64,000 bases of DNA, taken from positions 39,533 to 103,532 of the forward strand of contig CAZMMX010000007.1 in assembly GCA_964567485.1 (NCBI GenBank), given 5' to 3'. Below are positions 1 through 8,940 of the stretch, piece by piece (position 1 is the first letter of the stretch; the number at the start of each line of letters is the position of its first letter). The stretch is from UBA1413 sp964567485. Lineage in GTDB: Bacteria > Bacteroidota > Bacteroidia > Bacteroidales > Prolixibacteraceae. The position numbers and the translations under genes are program-made. The notes beneath the pieces are model-generated. The model was not told where the DNA came from and did no database searches. It worked only from the letters and a program-made list of their open reading frames with translations.

Positions 1-84
1 CCTGTCCATATCATCAACAACCTACGATGTGAAAGCCACAGATGGGCCATTCTTAGGGCAATACTTTTAAAATCCAGGGTGTAA
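1..84 (+). CDS. 3' end of an unidentified upstream gene (partial)
   Basis: Reading frame 1 is open from the window edge for 27 codons and stops with TAA at 82-84, 30 bases before the next gene. The visible residues (ending AILLKSRV) are basic and hydrophobic and do not identify a family. Being on the same strand and close to the glycosyltransferase cluster, it is likely the C-terminus of another polysaccharide biosynthesis gene, but so short an open frame could also occur by chance. Confidence 0.3.
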   Translation, partial: PVHIINNLRCESHRWAILRAILLKSRV

Positions 85-114
85 TATCGGACTTGTCGTT
101 TAATTAATGACTTG

Positions 115-1254
115 ATGAGGGTTCTGCAGATTTCCAATAATTATTATCAGACTGAGATTTATGGTCATCTCTTTTCGGCCCTGAGAAAACATTGTACTGT
201 AAAGGTTTTTATTCCGATGGCCAAGGAATTTTCGGAAGAATATAGAAACAGGGAATCTTCACAGAATCTGATTCATTGTTTTCTGGGAGAGAAAAGGATT
301 TTTGGTCACCAGATCAATTCATCCAAATTTGCCAAATACATAGTTAAAGAAGGAATTTCTGAGGATATCGACCTGGTGCACGCTCATTTCGTTGTCAGCG
401 ATGGGGCCATAGCCTACAAATTATACAAAGCAAAAGGAATCCCTTATGTCATCTCGGTAAGGGCTACCTGTCTAGGAATTTTGGACAGAAGAACAGCACC
501 GCACAACATCCTGACTGCGTTGATGGTATTGAAACATGCCCGTCAAATCATTTTTCAGACGCCTGTGGTCCGAAACAGGATGATGGAAAGGATACCCAAC
601 TGTTTCAGGAAAAAACTGCTGCAGAAAAGCGTAGTGATACCCAATGGCATTGATGAGTATTGGCTTAGGAATAAAAACAGTCCAAGGGAGAAAATCCCGG
701 TAAAGAGATTTTCAGTCCTTACAGTTGCCAAGCTCTCAATTATTAAGAACATGGTTATTGTGGCACAAATAGTACAAGGCTTGAATGAAAAGGGGTATGC
801 TGTTGATTACAAGATTGCTGGTTCAGTGAAAGATCCTCAACTCCTTGAAGAGTTAGGGAGATATTCTCAAACAAAGTACATGGGTGCTTTACACAAGGAA
901 GAGTTATTAAAACTCTACAGGGAATCCGACATTTTTGTGATGGTTTCCCAGAAAGAAACTTTTGGCCTGGTTTATGGCGAGGCTTTGAGTCAGGGCCTTC
1001 CGGTAGTCTATACCAAGGGTGAAGGTTTTGATGGACAGTTTGACGAGGGAGTTGTAGGGTATCATGTTCCCTTCGATGATTTTAAGCAAATCGAAGAGGC
1101 TATAGTGAAGATAGTATCTGATTATAAGCGATTGTCAGATAACGCTTTAAATGTGGTTGGATGCTTTAATTGGGATTCAATTGCCTATCAGTTTTATGAG
1201 GCTTATGCGAGGGTATTGATGGCTTTAGAAGTTCATTCCCAGTTGAGGGAGTAA
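115..1254 (+). CDS. GT4-family glycosyltransferase
   Basis: Retaining glycosyltransferase of the GT-B fold, about 379 residues, expected to work at the cytoplasmic face of the inner membrane on a surface polysaccharide. The N-terminal half begins MRVLQISNNYY, a usual GT4 opening, and contains HAHFVVSDG; the C-terminal nucleotide-sugar half has the E-x7-E motif in ETFGLVYGEALSQG (about residue 280). An in-frame TTG sits one codon before the ATG; ATG at 115 is preferred because the protein then starts as relatives do. No transmembrane segment is seen. It lies in an AT-rich block with the next three genes. Donor and acceptor sugars cannot be told from sequence. Confidence 0.85.
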   Translation: MRVLQISNNYYQTEIYGHLFSALRKHCTVKVFIPMAKEFSEEYRNRESSQNLIHCFLGEKRIFGHQINSSKFAKYIVKEGISEDIDLVHAHFVVSDGAIAYKLYKAKGIPYVISVRATCLGILDRRTAPHNILTALMVLKHARQIIFQTPVVRNRMMERIPNCFRKKLLQKSVVIPNGIDEYWLRNKNSPREKIPVKRFSVLTVAKLSIIKNMVIVAQIVQGLNEKGYAVDYKIAGSVKDPQLLEELGRYSQTKYMGALHKEELLKLYRESDIFVMVSQKETFGLVYGEALSQGLPVVYTKGEGFDGQFDEGVVGYHVPFDDFKQIEEAIVKIVSDYKRLSDNALNVVGCFNWDSIAYQFYEAYARVLMALEVHSQLRE

Positions 1255-1315
1255 TCATGGTTACCTGGCTTTTTTTCGGATTTATTACATGATTGATATG
1301 ATTTAATGTCTATAA

Positions 1316-2302
1316 ATGATGAATAGGGCAGAATTCATGAAAAGGTTACGGCCTATCACTTTCCCAGTGGTGTTTCTCAGAGATGAATGGAGGTATAGGT
1401 ATTCCCGTTATCTTTTTCTTAATAACCCAGGAAAGTTGATAGAAGATATCTATTTCAGAAGACTTGGGATACCCCTTGACTTGGAAAATCCTAAGAATCT
1501 CAATGAAAAAATTAGTTGGCTAAAGTTGTTTTCTGACACCTCCCGATGGACTGAACTGGCTGATAAATATAAGGTCCGGGAATATGTTGCCGAATGTGGT
1601 TATGATAATATGTTGGTGCCCTTATATGGATTATATGAGTCGGTATATGATATCGATTTTCACAAATTGCCTGAATCATTTGTCTTAAAAGCCACCAATG
1701 CTTCAGGAATCGTATTTGCAGTCACAGATAAGGCACAAATGGATAGCGAAAAAATCCGCAGCGGATTGGTGTCTCAAATGAAAAAGTGGACCCGGAAGGC
1801 AGTTTTAGCCGGGGAGTTTCATTATCTTCCCATAAAGCCTCGCATTATCGCCGAAAAATACCTGGAAGAAAAGAGAGTTGATTTAAGTTCCACACTGATT
1901 GATTACAAGATATGGTGTTTCAATGGTGAGCCATTCAATGTATTTGTCTGTTCGGACCGGACTGCCAATAGCTTAGGCGTCTCTTTATATGATCTGAATT
2001 GGAATGATATTTCAGAACATTTGGTGATCAAGGGAAGGTATAAAGAAGCTAAAAGAATTCCGAAACCAGTTGCTCTGGATCAGATGATTTCCGCCTGTAG
2101 GGTTTTAGCCCGGGGTTTCCCACAGGTAAGAATTGATTTTTATGAAGTAGATGGCAATCCTTTTTTCGGGGAAATGACCTTTACATCCTATGGGGGAAGA
2201 ACTAAATCGATGACTCCTGAATATTTACTCGAAATGGGAAATCAAATTGTCTTACCTGTAAGGAAATCAATGAATAAGTTTACCCTACCTTTTTTTAAAT
2301 AA
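1316..2302 (+). CDS. TupA-like ATP-grasp protein
   Basis: About 328 residues resembling the TupA-like ATP-grasp family, named for a protein of teichuronopeptide synthesis and found widely in capsule and O-antigen clusters. Visible signs are LNEKISWLKL and LADKYKVREYV near the N-terminus, the central FVLKATNASG (the family's nucleotide-binding stretch, about residue 120), IAEKYLEE, DYKIWCFNGEPF and VRIDFYEVDG near the C-terminus with the acidic metal-binding residues. ATP-grasp enzymes join a carboxylate to an amine or thiol, so it may amidate a uronic acid residue of the polysaccharide; this is inference. ATG at 1316 is followed by a second ATG at 1319, either may be used. It lies 15 bases before the next glycosyltransferase, in the same operon. 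Confidence 0.75.
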   Translation: MMNRAEFMKRLRPITFPVVFLRDEWRYRYSRYLFLNNPGKLIEDIYFRRLGIPLDLENPKNLNEKISWLKLFSDTSRWTELADKYKVREYVAECGYDNMLVPLYGLYESVYDIDFHKLPESFVLKATNASGIVFAVTDKAQMDSEKIRSGLVSQMKKWTRKAVLAGEFHYLPIKPRIIAEKYLEEKRVDLSSTLIDYKIWCFNGEPFNVFVCSDRTANSLGVSLYDLNWNDISEHLVIKGRYKEAKRIPKPVALDQMISACRVLARGFPQVRIDFYEVDGNPFFGEMTFTSYGGRTKSMTPEYLLEMGNQIVLPVRKSMNKFTLPFFK

Positions 2303-2317
2303 GAGACATTAGCCTCG

Positions 2318-3526
2318 ATGAATATCCTCCATATCACTTCAATCCTGCCTTCCCCTTTGAAATGCATTGGCCCAGAGAACGATATTTTGTTACGGATTGC
2401 CGATGAGTACGAAAAACGATATCCTTCTGATAAGCACTTTTTCATTTTTATTGTTCCATACGCCAATCGGGTATTCGCATCTTTTAAAAATAAATGGAAA
2501 GATTATTACACGTTACTTCAACGTAAGTATTATTTCATCGGAGACCGAAAAATTGAGATAATTGGGTTGCCCGGGTTCAGATATGATCTGAGATTAAGAA
2601 AATACCTGACGTCGCTGGGGTATCATATGAATAAAGGCAGAATTGATCATATCATCAAAACGATTAAGCCGGATTTGTGCCATGCCCACAATATGATGAA
2701 TAACATGGAATTGGCGGAAATATTTAAAGTGCGTCATAATTGTCAGTTCGTGTTGACTGCCAGAAACGTTAATGAGTATTCTTTAAAACGCATAAAGAAT
2801 AAGGAGGTTAACCCTTGCCAAATAATCTCGATAAACTTTATTACAAAAAAGAGATGTGATAGAATTTTGGGTGACATGGTCCAAATGATACCACATCCTG
2901 TGGATGATGGTTTTTTTGTGCAAGATAATCTCCTCAAGGATGATGGGTTGAAAAAGGACCGCTCTTTTATTTCATTGGTGAGTGTCTGTCAACTTATTAC
3001 GCTTAAAAATCTGGATAAGGTGATTCATGCGATCTCAACGATCAAAGAAGATATTAGATATACCATCATCGGCGATGGGCCGGAAAGAAATAATCTGATG
3101 AATCTAGCGGCATCTCTGGGTTTGAAAGAAAAAGTCAGGTTCGAGGGTCGGTACTCTCATGATAGGCTTCAGAATGAACTCAAAAAGTATGATCTTTTCA
3201 TCATGCCAAGCTTCCCTGAAACCTTGGGCAGAGTCTATTTTGAAGCATTGGCATCAGGTATCCCCGTTGTGGCCTCCAAAGGATGTGGCGTCGATGGCAT
3301 GATAAAGCATGGAGAACAAGGTTACTTGGTCGAACCGCTAAGATCTTCGGAAATAGCATCTGCTATACTTGATTATATAGAGATGAGTCATGATTCAAAG
3401 ATCCAAATGAAACAGAAGGCGATGATGTTGGCACAACAATTCACCTGGGGAACAACTCTTGAGAGATACCATCAAATATATCACAGTGAAAGGCTTCATC
3501 CTGATCAGCATCTGCCGGAATTTTAG
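2318..3526 (+). CDS. GT4-family glycosyltransferase
   Basis: About 402 residues with the two-domain GT-B layout. The N-terminus MNILHITSILPSP is typical of GT4, followed by CHAHNMMNNMELA where GT4 enzymes have an acceptor-side histidine. The C-terminal domain holds IIGDGPERNNL (residues about 250-260), FEGRYSHDRL and ETLGRVYFEALASGIPVVAS with the E-x7-E motif. No membrane segment. It follows the ATP-grasp gene by 15 bases and precedes another GT4 by 3 bases, so the three are probably translated from one transcript. It presumably adds one sugar of the repeating unit; which one is unknown. Confidence 0.85.
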   Translation: MNILHITSILPSPLKCIGPENDILLRIADEYEKRYPSDKHFFIFIVPYANRVFASFKNKWKDYYTLLQRKYYFIGDRKIEIIGLPGFRYDLRLRKYLTSLGYHMNKGRIDHIIKTIKPDLCHAHNMMNNMELAEIFKVRHNCQFVLTARNVNEYSLKRIKNKEVNPCQIISINFITKKRCDRILGDMVQMIPHPVDDGFFVQDNLLKDDGLKKDRSFISLVSVCQLITLKNLDKVIHAISTIKEDIRYTIIGDGPERNNLMNLAASLGLKEKVRFEGRYSHDRLQNELKKYDLFIMPSFPETLGRVYFEALASGIPVVASKGCGVDGMIKHGEQGYLVEPLRSSEIASAILDYIEMSHDSKIQMKQKAMMLAQQFTWGTTLERYHQIYHSERLHPDQHLPEF

Positions 3527-3529
3527 ACT

Positions 3530-4645
3530 ATGAGAATCGTCCATCTTACTTCGGTCCATTACCGATATGATACGCGGATATTCCTAAAAGAGTGCAGCTC
3601 CCTCTCCTCCAAGGGAAATGATGTTTCCTTGATTGTGGCCGATGGCCTTGGCGATGAGGTGAAGGATGGAATCAGGGTTTATGATGTTGGAGGAAGTAAA
3701 AATCGCTTTCAGCGCATTCTGTTTTCCTCACTTAAGGTAGTCCGGAATGCCAACCGGTTGCGTGCTGATATTTACCACTTGCATGATCCCGAGCTTTTGT
3801 TGTATGTTTATTTGTTAAAACTAAAAGGGAGAAAAGTCATTTTCGATATGCATGAAAATCTTCCCAAGCAAATCTTGTCGAAAATATATCTCATGCCACC
3901 CTTTAACAGGATATTAAGTTCCGGTGTATCGATTTTCCAACAATGTGTTTTAAAATCAATTCCGGTTGTTTTTGCAGAAGATTCTTATCAGCAGGATTTC
4001 CGGGGTGTGAAAAAATGTGCGACGGTGTTGAATTTCCCTGTCTTGTCAAAAATTGCCGCAATCACTGCGAAGCCATCGCATGTCTTTTCCATCGGTTATA
4101 TGGGGGAGATCAGTAAGGAAAGGGGAGCGGTCCTGATTCTTGAAATAGCCCAACAATTAAGATCGGAAGGGAAGGATATCCATGTTTTATTTGTTGGTCC
4201 CGTCAGGGAAGAAGTATCAGAATCTTCCGTTTATGGGGTGGCCACACGGGAAGGTTGGGCTTCTTATACCGGAAGAGTGACCCCTGAGGAGGCTTGGATG
4301 AAAATTGGCGGTTGTACAGTCGGTTCAGCGGTGCTCTACCCTTCGCCGAACTTCGTTGATTCTTATCCGACGAAATTATTTGAATATATGGCCCTGGGCA
4401 TACCTGTGATTGTTTCAGATTTTCCAATAAACCGGAAGATCATTGATGAAAGCAGATGCGGAATACTGGTCAATCCCGGCAATAATGTGGAGGTCAGGGA
4501 GGCCATCAGGTTTCTGTATGAGAATAGAAGTGAATCGGAAAAGATGGGAGAAAGAGGGAAAATTTATGTTGCTGATCATTTTAGTTGGGATTCTGAATTC
4601 CGGAAGTTATTGTCGTTGTATAAGGAAACCATACAAGAATTTTAA
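3530..4645 (+). CDS. GT4-family glycosyltransferase
   Basis: About 371 residues, starting MRIVHLTSVHYRYDTRIF, a form common in Bacteroidota GT4 enzymes; YHLHDPELL (about residue 82) and FDMHENLP lie in the acceptor domain. The donor domain shows IGYMGEISKERG, FVGPV and a degenerate form of the usual acidic motif in YPTKLFEYMALGIPVIVSD, where the first glutamate of E-x7-E is missing, as in many family members. The start is 3 bases after the preceding stop. This is the last gene of the AT-rich block; five bases later the ligase gene begins with different base composition. Confidence 0.82.
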   Translation: MRIVHLTSVHYRYDTRIFLKECSSLSSKGNDVSLIVADGLGDEVKDGIRVYDVGGSKNRFQRILFSSLKVVRNANRLRADIYHLHDPELLLYVYLLKLKGRKVIFDMHENLPKQILSKIYLMPPFNRILSSGVSIFQQCVLKSIPVVFAEDSYQQDFRGVKKCATVLNFPVLSKIAAITAKPSHVFSIGYMGEISKERGAVLILEIAQQLRSEGKDIHVLFVGPVREEVSESSVYGVATREGWASYTGRVTPEEAWMKIGGCTVGSAVLYPSPNFVDSYPTKLFEYMALGIPVIVSDFPINRKIIDESRCGILVNPGNNVEVREAIRFLYENRSESEKMGERGKIYVADHFSWDSEFRKLLSLYKETIQEF

Positions 4646-4650
4646 GGACA

Positions 4651-6231
4651 GTGAAGGATAAAACTTTCCGAAGCCTGGCGGATCAAAGCTTTTCGGAGCA
4701 TAAGCAACGGCGTCTTTTGTTGGAGACCGTAGAAAACCAGGAATTGAGCTATGCCGATGGATATGATCTGATGCAGCTGGCATCGACCTTACTCCTAGCA
4801 CATGGTATCCGGAAGGGCGGTATGGTGCTCACCTATACTCCGCTATCACTCGAATCGGTGATTTTATGCTGGGCATGTCTCTATAACGGGGTAGTTTTCG
4901 TTCCTGTTGATCACAACTGGCCTCCTGAAATGCTGCACTTCATCATGGAGGAAACTGCCCCAAAACTGGTTCTTACGGATGAGGAAAGGGAAAACAGCTT
5001 TGCCGGAATGGATTTTACCGGTGTTCTGTTGATTGCCGGGAATAATAACCATGGCAAAGTCGGTACCCCATTTTTTGAATGGCTGTCAGGTGAGAATAAT
5101 CGGGCCGCCACTCAACCCGAGGAGGTATGTGCCGGTGACCCGGGAGCGATCCTTTACACTTCTGGCTCAACAGGTCTCCCCAAAGGAGTGATGCTGTCGC
5201 AGAAGGCCCTGTTTAACAGCGGAAAACTGATTTCGACCCATTTCAGATGGCAGTCTGCCGATTTATTTATGAACCTGGGTGATCTCCACTCCATGAGCGG
5301 TATACGCAATACCTGTTTCGCCCCATTGCATTCAGGATCCTCTTTTATCATTGCTTCACCGGAGGAGCGGAACAATATTCTGAACACCCTTGAACTGATC
5401 AGCAGGTGGGGAATCACCTTCCTGGGGGTGGCCCCGACGGTGATCAGGCAAATGAATATTCTCTTTTCGGAGTCCCGGAAAAGCAAAATCGCCTCCCTCA
5501 AGGCGGTGATGTGCACCGGCGGGCCTTTATCAAAGGAACAACTTCAGCTTTTCTGGCAAAACTATGCGACCCCGGTTCTGAATTACTACGGTTTAACGGA
5601 AACGGCAGGCATCTGCTCAGGGCATACCCTGGATACCTTTGATCCCTCCGACAACAGCATCGGTCCCGCATCGGGGGCTGAACTCCTTATTTTACCCGGA
5701 ACGGAGGCGGTGAATGACGATGGTACCGGTGAATTGCTGGTGAGAAGTGACAACCTGATGAGCGGTTACTTTAAGAGAGCGGCAGAAACCGCCCGGGTAC
5801 TGAAAGAGGGGTGTTTTTATACCGGCGATATTGTACGCCGGCGGGAGGACGGCTGTTATGAACTCCTCGGAAGAAAGCGAAACATCGTGAAAAACATCCA
5901 CTCCGAACTCATTTACCTCGAGGAAATTGAGAGTGCCCTTGAATCGCACCCCTTCATCGTGGAAGCTGCCACCTGTCCTTACGCACGACTCGAAGAAGAT
6001 GAAAAGATCGTGGCGTTTATAGTGGTGAGTGGGTCCCCTTATTCCGACACCCAGGATCTGGTCCATGACATCAAGAAATTCCTGGTTGAGAAGGTGGGCA
6101 GGAACAGGATGCCCTGGCGTTTTTTCCTCGAAGAAAAACTCCCCCGCAGCACCGCCGGGAAAATCCAACGACAACAGTTAGTTGATATACTCCATGAATA
6201 TTTACAGTCACACCGTACCGGGTATTTTTAA
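4651..6231 (+). CDS. AMP-forming acyl/aminoacyl ligase (ANL superfamily)
   Basis: About 526 residues of the adenylate-forming superfamily that activates a carboxylic acid as acyl-AMP and passes it to CoA or a carrier protein. The A3 loop is YTSGSTGLPKGVMLSQ (about residue 170), A5 is NYYGLTETAG, A7 is YTGDIV and A8 starts at GRKRNIVKN. A10 is LPRSTAGKIQ with the catalytic lysine near the end. There is no carrier domain on this protein. The start is a GTG; no ATG lies nearby. It overlaps the next gene, a second ligase with a carrier domain, and heads the Dlt-like operon. The substrate is not deducible; it may supply the acyl or amino-acyl group, or a second one. Confidence in the superfamily is high, in the role moderate. 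Confidence 0.85.
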   Translation: MKDKTFRSLADQSFSEHKQRRLLLETVENQELSYADGYDLMQLASTLLLAHGIRKGGMVLTYTPLSLESVILCWACLYNGVVFVPVDHNWPPEMLHFIMEETAPKLVLTDEERENSFAGMDFTGVLLIAGNNNHGKVGTPFFEWLSGENNRAATQPEEVCAGDPGAILYTSGSTGLPKGVMLSQKALFNSGKLISTHFRWQSADLFMNLGDLHSMSGIRNTCFAPLHSGSSFIIASPEERNNILNTLELISRWGITFLGVAPTVIRQMNILFSESRKSKIASLKAVMCTGGPLSKEQLQLFWQNYATPVLNYYGLTETAGICSGHTLDTFDPSDNSIGPASGAELLILPGTEAVNDDGTGELLVRSDNLMSGYFKRAAETARVLKEGCFYTGDIVRRREDGCYELLGRKRNIVKNIHSELIYLEEIESALESHPFIVEAATCPYARLEEDEKIVAFIVVSGSPYSDTQDLVHDIKKFLVEKVGRNRMPWRFFLEEKLPRSTAGKIQRQQLVDILHEYLQSHRTGYF

Positions 6232-8017
6232 AAAAGCCTTCACCCGGAAAGGCCGGTTTATCGTTTTTGGCGATAGTGTTCTGACCTATGCTGAACTGAA
6301 GTCCCACATGGGAAGGTTTTCATCCTATTTCCGTCAGAAGGGAATCCGTCAGGGCGACAGGGTCATCCTGGCTTCCGGAAACGAAAGGTTTGTGTGTACG
6401 TTTTACCTTTCCCTGATCGCTAACGGGATAACAGTGGTGTATCTCGACCCGGAATCGGGTCCCGGGCGTGCCCATGCCATCATTGATCACTGTAAGGCCC
6501 CGTTCATCTTTGTCGATTCAGCAACTCAAAGAAACTGGAACCTTCTGAGCACGGAATCCAGTGAGGTGACCATCATTCAATCCGAAGCAGGCTCAGGAGT
6601 CCTCAGTAAACTCCTGAACAGGAGCCGGCAGGAAAGTACGGCTTTCCCGGCATGTGTTGATGTTTTGCCCGAGTCAGATCTCCCCGCAGCAATCGATCCT
6701 GATGCCGATGCCTATATCCTGTTTACTTCCGGAACCACTTCGGCCCCGAAAGGGGTCCGGATTTCCTACCGTGCCCTCTTCTCCCACCTCGACACGCTCA
6801 CCTCTGTTTATCGGATGAACAGTGAATCCAGGCTGTTCAACAACCTGATCCTGAGTCATGCCGACGGCATGGTCCAGGGGCCGCTCCTCGCTCTGTTCAA
6901 CATGGCCACACTATTCAGACCATTCCCCTTTACGATCCAAAAAATCGAGGATATCTTCGACGTCATATACAGCGAAAAGATCACCCACTGGATCATGGTC
7001 CCCACGATGACCGGACTGGTATACCAGTTTAAAAAGGAGGACAAAGACACCTTAAAAAACAAGGATTTTCAGTTTGTCATATCTTGCGGCGGGAAATTGG
7101 AAGCCCTTCTCTGGAAGCAGTTTGAGGAAAAATTCGACACGTCCATTATCAATGGTTACGGCCTGACTGAGACCGTTGCCGGGGGATTGTTTGCCGGTCC
7201 TGATCCGGAATCCCATATCATTGGGACCATCGGAAAACCGGTGGACTGTGAAGCTCGTATTGTGGGAGAGGATTTGCACGACAAAAAGGTGGGCGAAGAG
7301 GGTGAAATATGGCTTCGCGGCCCTATGGTGATGAGCGGCTACCTCAATGCTCCAGAGGCGAATGCAGAGGTGTTTTCCGGCGAATGGCTGAAAACGGGGG
7401 ACATCGGATTCCTGGGTGAGGACGGTTGCTTTCGCATCACCGGCCGTAAAAAACTCGTCATTATTTCCGGAGGAATCAACGTGAGTCCCGAGGAAGTGAC
7501 CGAAGTCCTGCACTCTTGTCCGGCCGTGAAGGATGCGGTAACTTTCGCCCTGGATGACCCTCTCTGGGGTGATATCGTGGCTTCAGCCATCGTGGTCAGG
7601 GAAAACCAATCACTCAGCCAGGATGAGGTGGTGGCCCATTGCCGCAAGCATCTCGAAGAAAATAAGGTTCCCCGGAGAATCGTTTTTGTCGATGAACTTC
7701 CCTATGGCCGTTCAGGAAAGGTGATCATCAGCGAAATCAGGGATATGGTAACCGGAATGATGGGACAGACTTCCCCGACCTCCGGTCCTGAAAATAGCTT
7801 TATGTCTGTCGTTTCCAGGATCCTTCAAATGCCTGAACATGCCCTCGCTCTGGAAATGGCGGCAGAGGATACTCCGGAGTGGGATTCCATCTCTCACCTC
7901 TTCCTGATCGCGGAAATGGAAAAACAGTACCAAATTGAATTTTCTCCCATAGAGGTGATGAATATTAATAAATTGGCGGATCTGTTTTCCCTCGTTGAAA
8001 ACAAAACCGGAAGATGA
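6194..8017 (+). CDS. AMP-forming ligase fused to acyl carrier domain (DltA-DltC-like)
   Basis: About 607 residues. Residues 1-510 form a complete adenylation domain: A3 FTSGTTSAPKGVRIS, A5 NGYGLTETVAGG, A7 KTGDIGF, A8 GRKKLVIISGGINVSPEEV and A10 lysine in YGRSGKVIIS. After a Pro/Ser/Gly linker (TSPTSGPENS) comes a carrier domain of about 75 residues with WDSISHL, where Ser565 is the expected phosphopantetheine attachment site. The protein could thus load its own carrier, combining the jobs of DltA and DltC. ATG at 6194 is preferred over a TTG four codons upstream. It overlaps the previous gene by 38 bases and ends in an ATGA overlap with the SGNH gene. Alternative: polyketide or NRPS-like loading, but the MBOAT context argues for envelope acylation. 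Confidence 0.85.
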   Translation: MNIYSHTVPGIFKKAFTRKGRFIVFGDSVLTYAELKSHMGRFSSYFRQKGIRQGDRVILASGNERFVCTFYLSLIANGITVVYLDPESGPGRAHAIIDHCKAPFIFVDSATQRNWNLLSTESSEVTIIQSEAGSGVLSKLLNRSRQESTAFPACVDVLPESDLPAAIDPDADAYILFTSGTTSAPKGVRISYRALFSHLDTLTSVYRMNSESRLFNNLILSHADGMVQGPLLALFNMATLFRPFPFTIQKIEDIFDVIYSEKITHWIMVPTMTGLVYQFKKEDKDTLKNKDFQFVISCGGKLEALLWKQFEEKFDTSIINGYGLTETVAGGLFAGPDPESHIIGTIGKPVDCEARIVGEDLHDKKVGEEGEIWLRGPMVMSGYLNAPEANAEVFSGEWLKTGDIGFLGEDGCFRITGRKKLVIISGGINVSPEEVTEVLHSCPAVKDAVTFALDDPLWGDIVASAIVVRENQSLSQDEVVAHCRKHLEENKVPRRIVFVDELPYGRSGKVIISEIRDMVTGMMGQTSPTSGPENSFMSVVSRILQMPEHALALEMAAEDTPEWDSISHLFLIAEMEKQYQIEFSPIEVMNINKLADLFSLVENKTGR

Positions 8018-8940
8018 AGCAGCCTGACCAAAACCAGGGAATGCCGCTGGTGATTTGGGCAGGTGCCCTGGTCATGGCCCTGGCCATCCTTTCCGGGATC
8101 TGGCATCTCTATTCTGTAAGGGATCAACGTGTAAGAGCCTTGAATCCAGGATTGACGGAACATTCCAGTAGTCAACATGACACGGTGAAGGCTTATTTTC
8201 TGGGTTCTTCCTTGACGAAATATGCCCTGATACAGTACCATACCCTTGACAGCCTCCTGAAATGGCAGAATAAGACCTTAAAATACAGGGTGGTGGTCAG
8301 TGCCGGTACCGGTCTTGCGAGCTACAACTCCCGCATCGATGAAATTATCAACCTCAGGCCTTCTTATCTCTTCATTGAGTCAAATTTGGCTTGTATCAAT
8401 TATCAGGGTAACTCCGGGAAAGAAAAGGTGTATCAGTTGAGCCGGTTCAGAACCAGGCTGGCCAGGATTCCCTTCTATATCGTTAAGATGAAAGGTAACG
8501 CTTTTGACCTGCTCGAAACCAATGTTCCGGAACCTTTTAGTGACAGGAACAAGACAAAACTTGATTTTGATTTTATTGATGAAGAAAATTTGAAACTCAG
8601 GGGCGAGGTTTTAAAGGTCAGGAATATAGATGAGTTCCCGGAGTGGAGTTCTTTTTTTAAAGCTGCGGATTCACTGGGCATCAGGGTATTTTTGTTGGAG
8701 TTGCCCCGTTCCGGAGAGGCGGAAAAACACCTGCCTGCCGGATTCAAGGAACAACACCAGATTCTCATCAACCAATATGGTGAAAAGTACGGAATCCCTT
8801 TTCTTGATTTTCCGGAAGAACTAGGATATGTGGAATATTACCACGACCGGGCCCATTTCAATAAAGCCGGCAGTTTTTATTATAGCGAGTGGTTGCTCAG
8901 GGAACTTGGTAACCTGGAAATTGTAGAGGAGATCCAATGA
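8014..8940 (+). CDS. membrane-anchored SGNH-type acyltransferase (DltD-like)
   Basis: About 308 residues. An N-terminal membrane span (about residues 12-31) puts the rest in the periplasm. The catalytic blocks of SGNH enzymes are visible: FLGSSLTKY with Ser66 as the likely nucleophile, an asparagine block in IESNLA, and a C-terminal DRAHFN with Asp278 and His281 as the rest of the triad. DltD and AlgJ/AlgX of other acylation systems have this layout, anchored by one span and paired with an MBOAT partner. The start overlaps the preceding stop as ATGA and its own stop overlaps the MBOAT start as ATGA. It probably moves the acyl group to the polysaccharide; acyl removal is a less likely alternative. 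Confidence 0.72.
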   Translation: MKQPDQNQGMPLVIWAGALVMALAILSGIWHLYSVRDQRVRALNPGLTEHSSSQHDTVKAYFLGSSLTKYALIQYHTLDSLLKWQNKTLKYRVVVSAGTGLASYNSRIDEIINLRPSYLFIESNLACINYQGNSGKEKVYQLSRFRTRLARIPFYIVKMKGNAFDLLETNVPEPFSDRNKTKLDFDFIDEENLKLRGEVLKVRNIDEFPEWSSFFKAADSLGIRVFLLELPRSGEAEKHLPAGFKEQHQILINQYGEKYGIPFLDFPEELGYVEYYHDRAHFNKAGSFYYSEWLLRELGNLEIVEEIQ

